A stretch of 18,086 nt of DNA from assembly GCF_039768865.1 (NCBI RefSeq), contig NZ_JBDMZQ010000061.1. One strand, written 5' to 3'. A program made the position numbers and the translations under genes. Below, in pieces: positions 15,795-18,086 of this stretch (positions within the stretch are counted from its first letter, which is position 1; every line of letters starts with the position of its first letter). Under the pieces are notes generated by a model. That model was not told the DNA's origin and did no database searches. It saw only the letters and a list, made by a program, of their open reading frames with translations. This stretch comes from Wenyingzhuangia sp039768865. Lineage in GTDB: Bacteria; Bacteroidota; Bacteroidia; Flavobacteriales; Flavobacteriaceae.

Positions 15795-17480
15795 TTATTT
15801 GAAAAATTTTGATACAAATGTTTTAGTGTTTCCTAAAACATCCTGAACTTTTAATTTAAAAACATGATTTTTTTTATGGACTGCCAGGTCACTTAAATCA
15901 AAACTCAATTTATTTTTTTTGGGTTCATACTCCATCAACACCCATCGATCATCAATAGTAGCATAATAATTTTTAACCGCTGATTCGTTGTCTTTTATGA
16001 AAATACTTAAGGTCTTGTGTTTACGAATGTTTTGATTTTCATAAAAGCTGGGATGATATATCACAGGAGAAATACTATCGTATTTTAAGTAAAAGTCTCC
16101 CAGCAACTTGGTGTTTGTGTAAATTTTATTTTCTTTTTTATTTGTATTTATATAGTTGTATGTGTTTTTGTTTTTACGAGCAAAATAGATTTGTTTTTTT
16201 TGAGTGGTTGTTAGGCTGTCTGTAAAATATGTTAGGGTGTAGTTTTTATTCAGAGGGATTTTTGGTTGATGAACAGTGATCTTGTTATTAAGATACTGAT
16301 ATTGAATATACACATTTTCGAAAAAAGTATGCTTGGGGAATCTAATCTCAGATTTTCCTTGTTTAAAGACGGTGTATTTGTTTTGGTCCACAAAATAAGG
16401 TGTTCGTTTGTTCTCTTTGATAATGGGAGTAATGACTTTATTTCCTGTGATAGGTATTTTTATGGTTGTGGTATTTTTTGCAATATCACGGATCGTGATT
16501 TCAACATGGTAATCCTCCTGGTCGTTGATGAAAATAAACCCTTTGTTTTCATCTGTTTGATAAATAGAGAGTCTGTTTGGTTGTTCAATATATGTTTTTT
16601 GGTATTTGTTGTGGTATTTGGCAAAATGTTCGTAGTCAATTAAAAGGTTGATGTACTTGCTTTCATCAAAAGCAAAAGTTTCTAAATCGTGATGGTATAC
16701 GGTCACTCCATTGACCGACATATCAATACTATAAACGCCATTTTTGTTGGGCGTATTGTTCAACAAATCATAAGTGTTGATTTGGATTCCAATTTTACCA
16801 ATAGCTTCAACACGATCAGCAACATACAAGTGCTTGTTTATTTTTTTTGTCTGAATATCTTGAGCTACCGGTATTTTATTTATTGCAGCTTCTTTTCCAA
16901 ACGGGACCATCCTAAGCCCCTTAAAGGTTGGGCTAATGTCATCGGGAACCTTAAGTCCAAATAAAAGCGGGTTGATTGTTTTTTCAGTTTGGCTGTCTCT
17001 AATTTCAAAGTGTAGGTGAGGTGCTGATGATCCACCAGAATTTCCAGAAAGCGCAATGATTTCGTTTTGTTCAATTGTTAGTTCATCTTTATTGGGGAAA
17101 AGTTGGATTTCAAAAGATTCTTTTTCGTACTGTTTTTTTTTGAGGTAGTTTTCAATTTTATCATTGAACTTATCTAGATGTGCATAAACGGTAGTGTATC
17201 CGTTTGGGTGATTGATGTAAATGGCTTTTCCATAACCCCACAAAGAGATTTTGATTCTAGACACATAGCCTTCCATAGCTGTGTGCACCAGTTGACCTAT
17301 TTTTCCTTTGGTTTTGATGTCAATTCCAGAATGAAAATGGTTGGTTCTTAATTCTCCAAAGGTTCCAGCTAAAACCATAGGGAATTCTAAAGGGTTTCTA
17401 AAATCATTTTGAGGGTAATGAGACTGCCCAAAAGAAGGGTTGCAAGAAGCTATAAAAAGAATAAAGATGATTTTGTTCAA
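15795..17480 (-). CDS. M23 family metallopeptidase (LytM-like), exported
   Basis: A 561-residue protein whose N-terminal half is an M23 peptidoglycan endopeptidase domain (about 30-175). The zinc site is visible: HFHSGID (H50, D54), YAHLD (H101) and PHLHFE (H155, H157). It likely cuts peptide cross-links in the periplasm. The remaining 380 residues, rich in Lys and Asn, are probably beta-sandwich and match nothing I recognise. The N-terminus is a signal sequence with two readings: a lipobox-like IASC (C13) or cleavage after FGQ (Q19). The start is TTG at 17480-17478; the frame upstream has no ATG before a stop, and starting at the next Met (M35) would remove the signal. A -7 element TATTTTTG is at 17503-17510. 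Confidence 0.93.
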   Translation of the reverse strand: MNKIIFILFIASCNPSFGQSHYPQNDFRNPLEFPMVLAGTFGELRTNHFHSGIDIKTKGKIGQLVHTAMEGYVSRIKISLWGYGKAIYINHPNGYTTVYAHLDKFNDKIENYLKKKQYEKESFEIQLFPNKDELTIEQNEIIALSGNSGGSSAPHLHFEIRDSQTEKTINPLLFGLKVPDDISPTFKGLRMVPFGKEAAINKIPVAQDIQTKKINKHLYVADRVEAIGKIGIQINTYDLLNNTPNKNGVYSIDMSVNGVTVYHHDLETFAFDESKYINLLIDYEHFAKYHNKYQKTYIEQPNRLSIYQTDENKGFIFINDQEDYHVEITIRDIAKNTTTIKIPITGNKVITPIIKENKRTPYFVDQNKYTVFKQGKSEIRFPKHTFFENVYIQYQYLNNKITVHQPKIPLNKNYTLTYFTDSLTTTQKKQIYFARKNKNTYNYINTNKKENKIYTNTKLLGDFYLKYDSISPVIYHPSFYENQNIRKHKTLSIFIKDNESAVKNYYATIDDRWVLMEYEPKKNKLSFDLSDLAVHKKNHVFKLKVQDVLGNTKTFVSKFFK

Positions 17481-17502
17481 GAAAAAGTCATTTAAGTTTG
17501 TA

Positions 17503-17510
17503 CAAAAATA
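17503..17510 (-). promoter_or_regulatory. -7 element of the M23/TonB-receptor operon
   Basis: TATTTTTG on the minus strand matches TAnnTTTG exactly. It would start transcription about 17 bases before the TTG start codon of the M23 gene. No TTG is found at the proper -33 spacing. Confidence 0.45.
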
Positions 17511-17579
17511 TTAAAATTGACGTATAAATCTCTGAGAAACAAACATAATCAAGAATTATATAATTAGAGGCTTAAAAAA

Positions 17580-17609
17580 TTGGATTTAAAAATAACAATG
17601 CTATTTTTG
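17580..17609 (+). promoter_or_regulatory. Promoter of the coiled-coil/zapA unit
   Basis: TTG (17580-17582), a 19-base spacer and TATTTTTG (17602-17609) form an exact Bacteroidota promoter, 24 bases before the ATG at 17634. Confidence 0.75.
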
Positions 17610-17633
17610 TAGTAACGGTTTAGTGATAATAAC

Positions 17634-17924
17634 ATGGAAGGTCATCAAAACATAATTGCCACATTGAAGGCTAATATTGAGCAACTTCTAGAACGCTACG
17701 AATTTTTACAAAAGGAAAATCAAATTATATCCAACAGCAATTTTGTTTTACAGCAAAGTAATAAAGGATTAAAAGATGAGATTTCTTTTTACAAGGAAGA
17801 GTTGCAAATGTTAAAAATTGCTAAAACTATTGAAGGTAGTGAAGGCTATAAGAAAGATACGAAGGCTAAAATTGATTTTTTAGTTGCAGAAATAGATCAG
17901 TGTATTAAAGAATTAAATACATAA
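17634..17924 (+). CDS. Small coiled-coil protein upstream of zapA (ZapB-like in character)
   Basis: A 96-residue protein that is nearly all alpha-helix with heptad-like spacing (IIATLKANIEQLLERYEFL, then LQQSNKGLKDEISFYKEELQML), predicted to form a coiled coil. It is cytoplasmic, with no signal peptide. It is followed 10 bases later by zapA, and size and form resemble ZapB, the coiled-coil partner of ZapA at the FtsZ ring in Escherichia coli. Sequence alone does not prove homology, so the role is inferred from position and shape. A consensus promoter lies directly upstream. Confidence 0.8.
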   Translation: MEGHQNIIATLKANIEQLLERYEFLQKENQIISNSNFVLQQSNKGLKDEISFYKEELQMLKIAKTIEGSEGYKKDTKAKIDFLVAEIDQCIKELNT

Positions 17925-17934
17925 GCTCTTTAAA

Positions 17935-18086
17935 ATGGCGGATACATACAAGATTAATGTAGCAATTGGTGGTAGAAATTACCCGATTTCAGTAGGATCT
18001 GCTGAAGAAGAACAAGGGGTGAGATCTGCAGCTGTAAACATTAATAAGTTGATTTCAGATTATGAAAGTAGTTATGCGGTGAACGA
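17935..18086 (+). CDS. zapA: Cell division protein ZapA (partial, runs off window)
   Basis: The first 50 codons of a ZapA-type protein: MADTYKINVAIGGRNYPI, then EEEQGVRSAAVNINKLI. The short N-terminal beta-strand module with the IxGRxYP-like motif and the following helix are characteristic of ZapA, which binds and bundles FtsZ filaments at the division site. The ATG at 17935 follows the coiled-coil gene by 10 bases, implying one operon. The full protein is normally about 95-110 aa, so the C-terminal coiled coil lies beyond base 18086. Confidence 0.88.
   Translation, partial: MADTYKINVAIGGRNYPISVGSAEEEQGVRSAAVNINKLISDYESSYAVN

Noticed and set aside
16880..17074. 64-codon minus-strand frame inside the M23 gene
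   Set aside because: It lies in another frame over the M23 domain coding region with its conserved zinc ligands, and is a shadow frame.

Overview
The window looks like chromosomal DNA of a member of the Flavobacteriia (Bacteroidota), probably a marine, alga-associated flavobacterium. The DNA is clearly AT-rich. Several promoters fit the Bacteroidota pattern TTG-N19-TAnnTTTG. One secreted protein ends in a type IX secretion (T9SS) sorting domain, there is a CarboxypepD_reg-like/TonB-dependent receptor, and bacillithiol synthesis (BshC) is present. A family 6 polysaccharide lyase next to a sugar transporter points to alginate use. No rRNA, tRNA, insertion sequence or CRISPR array was seen.

Region 1 (1-4490) is one end of a type II-C CRISPR-Cas locus. 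A full-length cas9 (1382 aa, all RuvC and HNH catalytic residues present) lies on the minus strand. A tracrRNA with anti-repeat, nexus and terminator hairpin is read the opposite way just upstream of it. Directly after the cas9 stop, and probably overlapping its last codons, comes only the C-terminal piece of cas1. About the first 240-250 codons of cas1 are missing, so this locus appears to have lost adaptation while keeping the interference nuclease and its guide RNA partner. cas2 and the array, if they exist, lie before base 1.

Region 2 (4521-8534) is a thiol-redox neighbourhood. An exported MsrA and a small DUF1059-like protein point left and share a terminator. A two-cysteine peroxiredoxin, a thioredoxin-like protein (WCGNC), a small acidic protein and bacillithiol synthase BshC point right. 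The peroxiredoxin has a textbook Bacteroidota promoter and its own terminator.

Region 3 (8602-12083), on the minus strand, holds a T9SS-secreted PL6 lyase and an FHS-type sugar/H+ symporter. This is a small polysaccharide-use pair without SusC/SusD. Region 4 (12070-13264) has a cold-shock protein and an NYN-nuclease/LOTUS-domain protein, both likely RNA-directed.

Region 5 (13320-17480) is a two-gene unit of an M23 metallopeptidase and a TonB-dependent receptor. Both genes appear to start at TTG. Region 6 (17580-18086), divergent from it, begins a cell-division unit: a small coiled-coil protein followed by zapA, which runs off the window.
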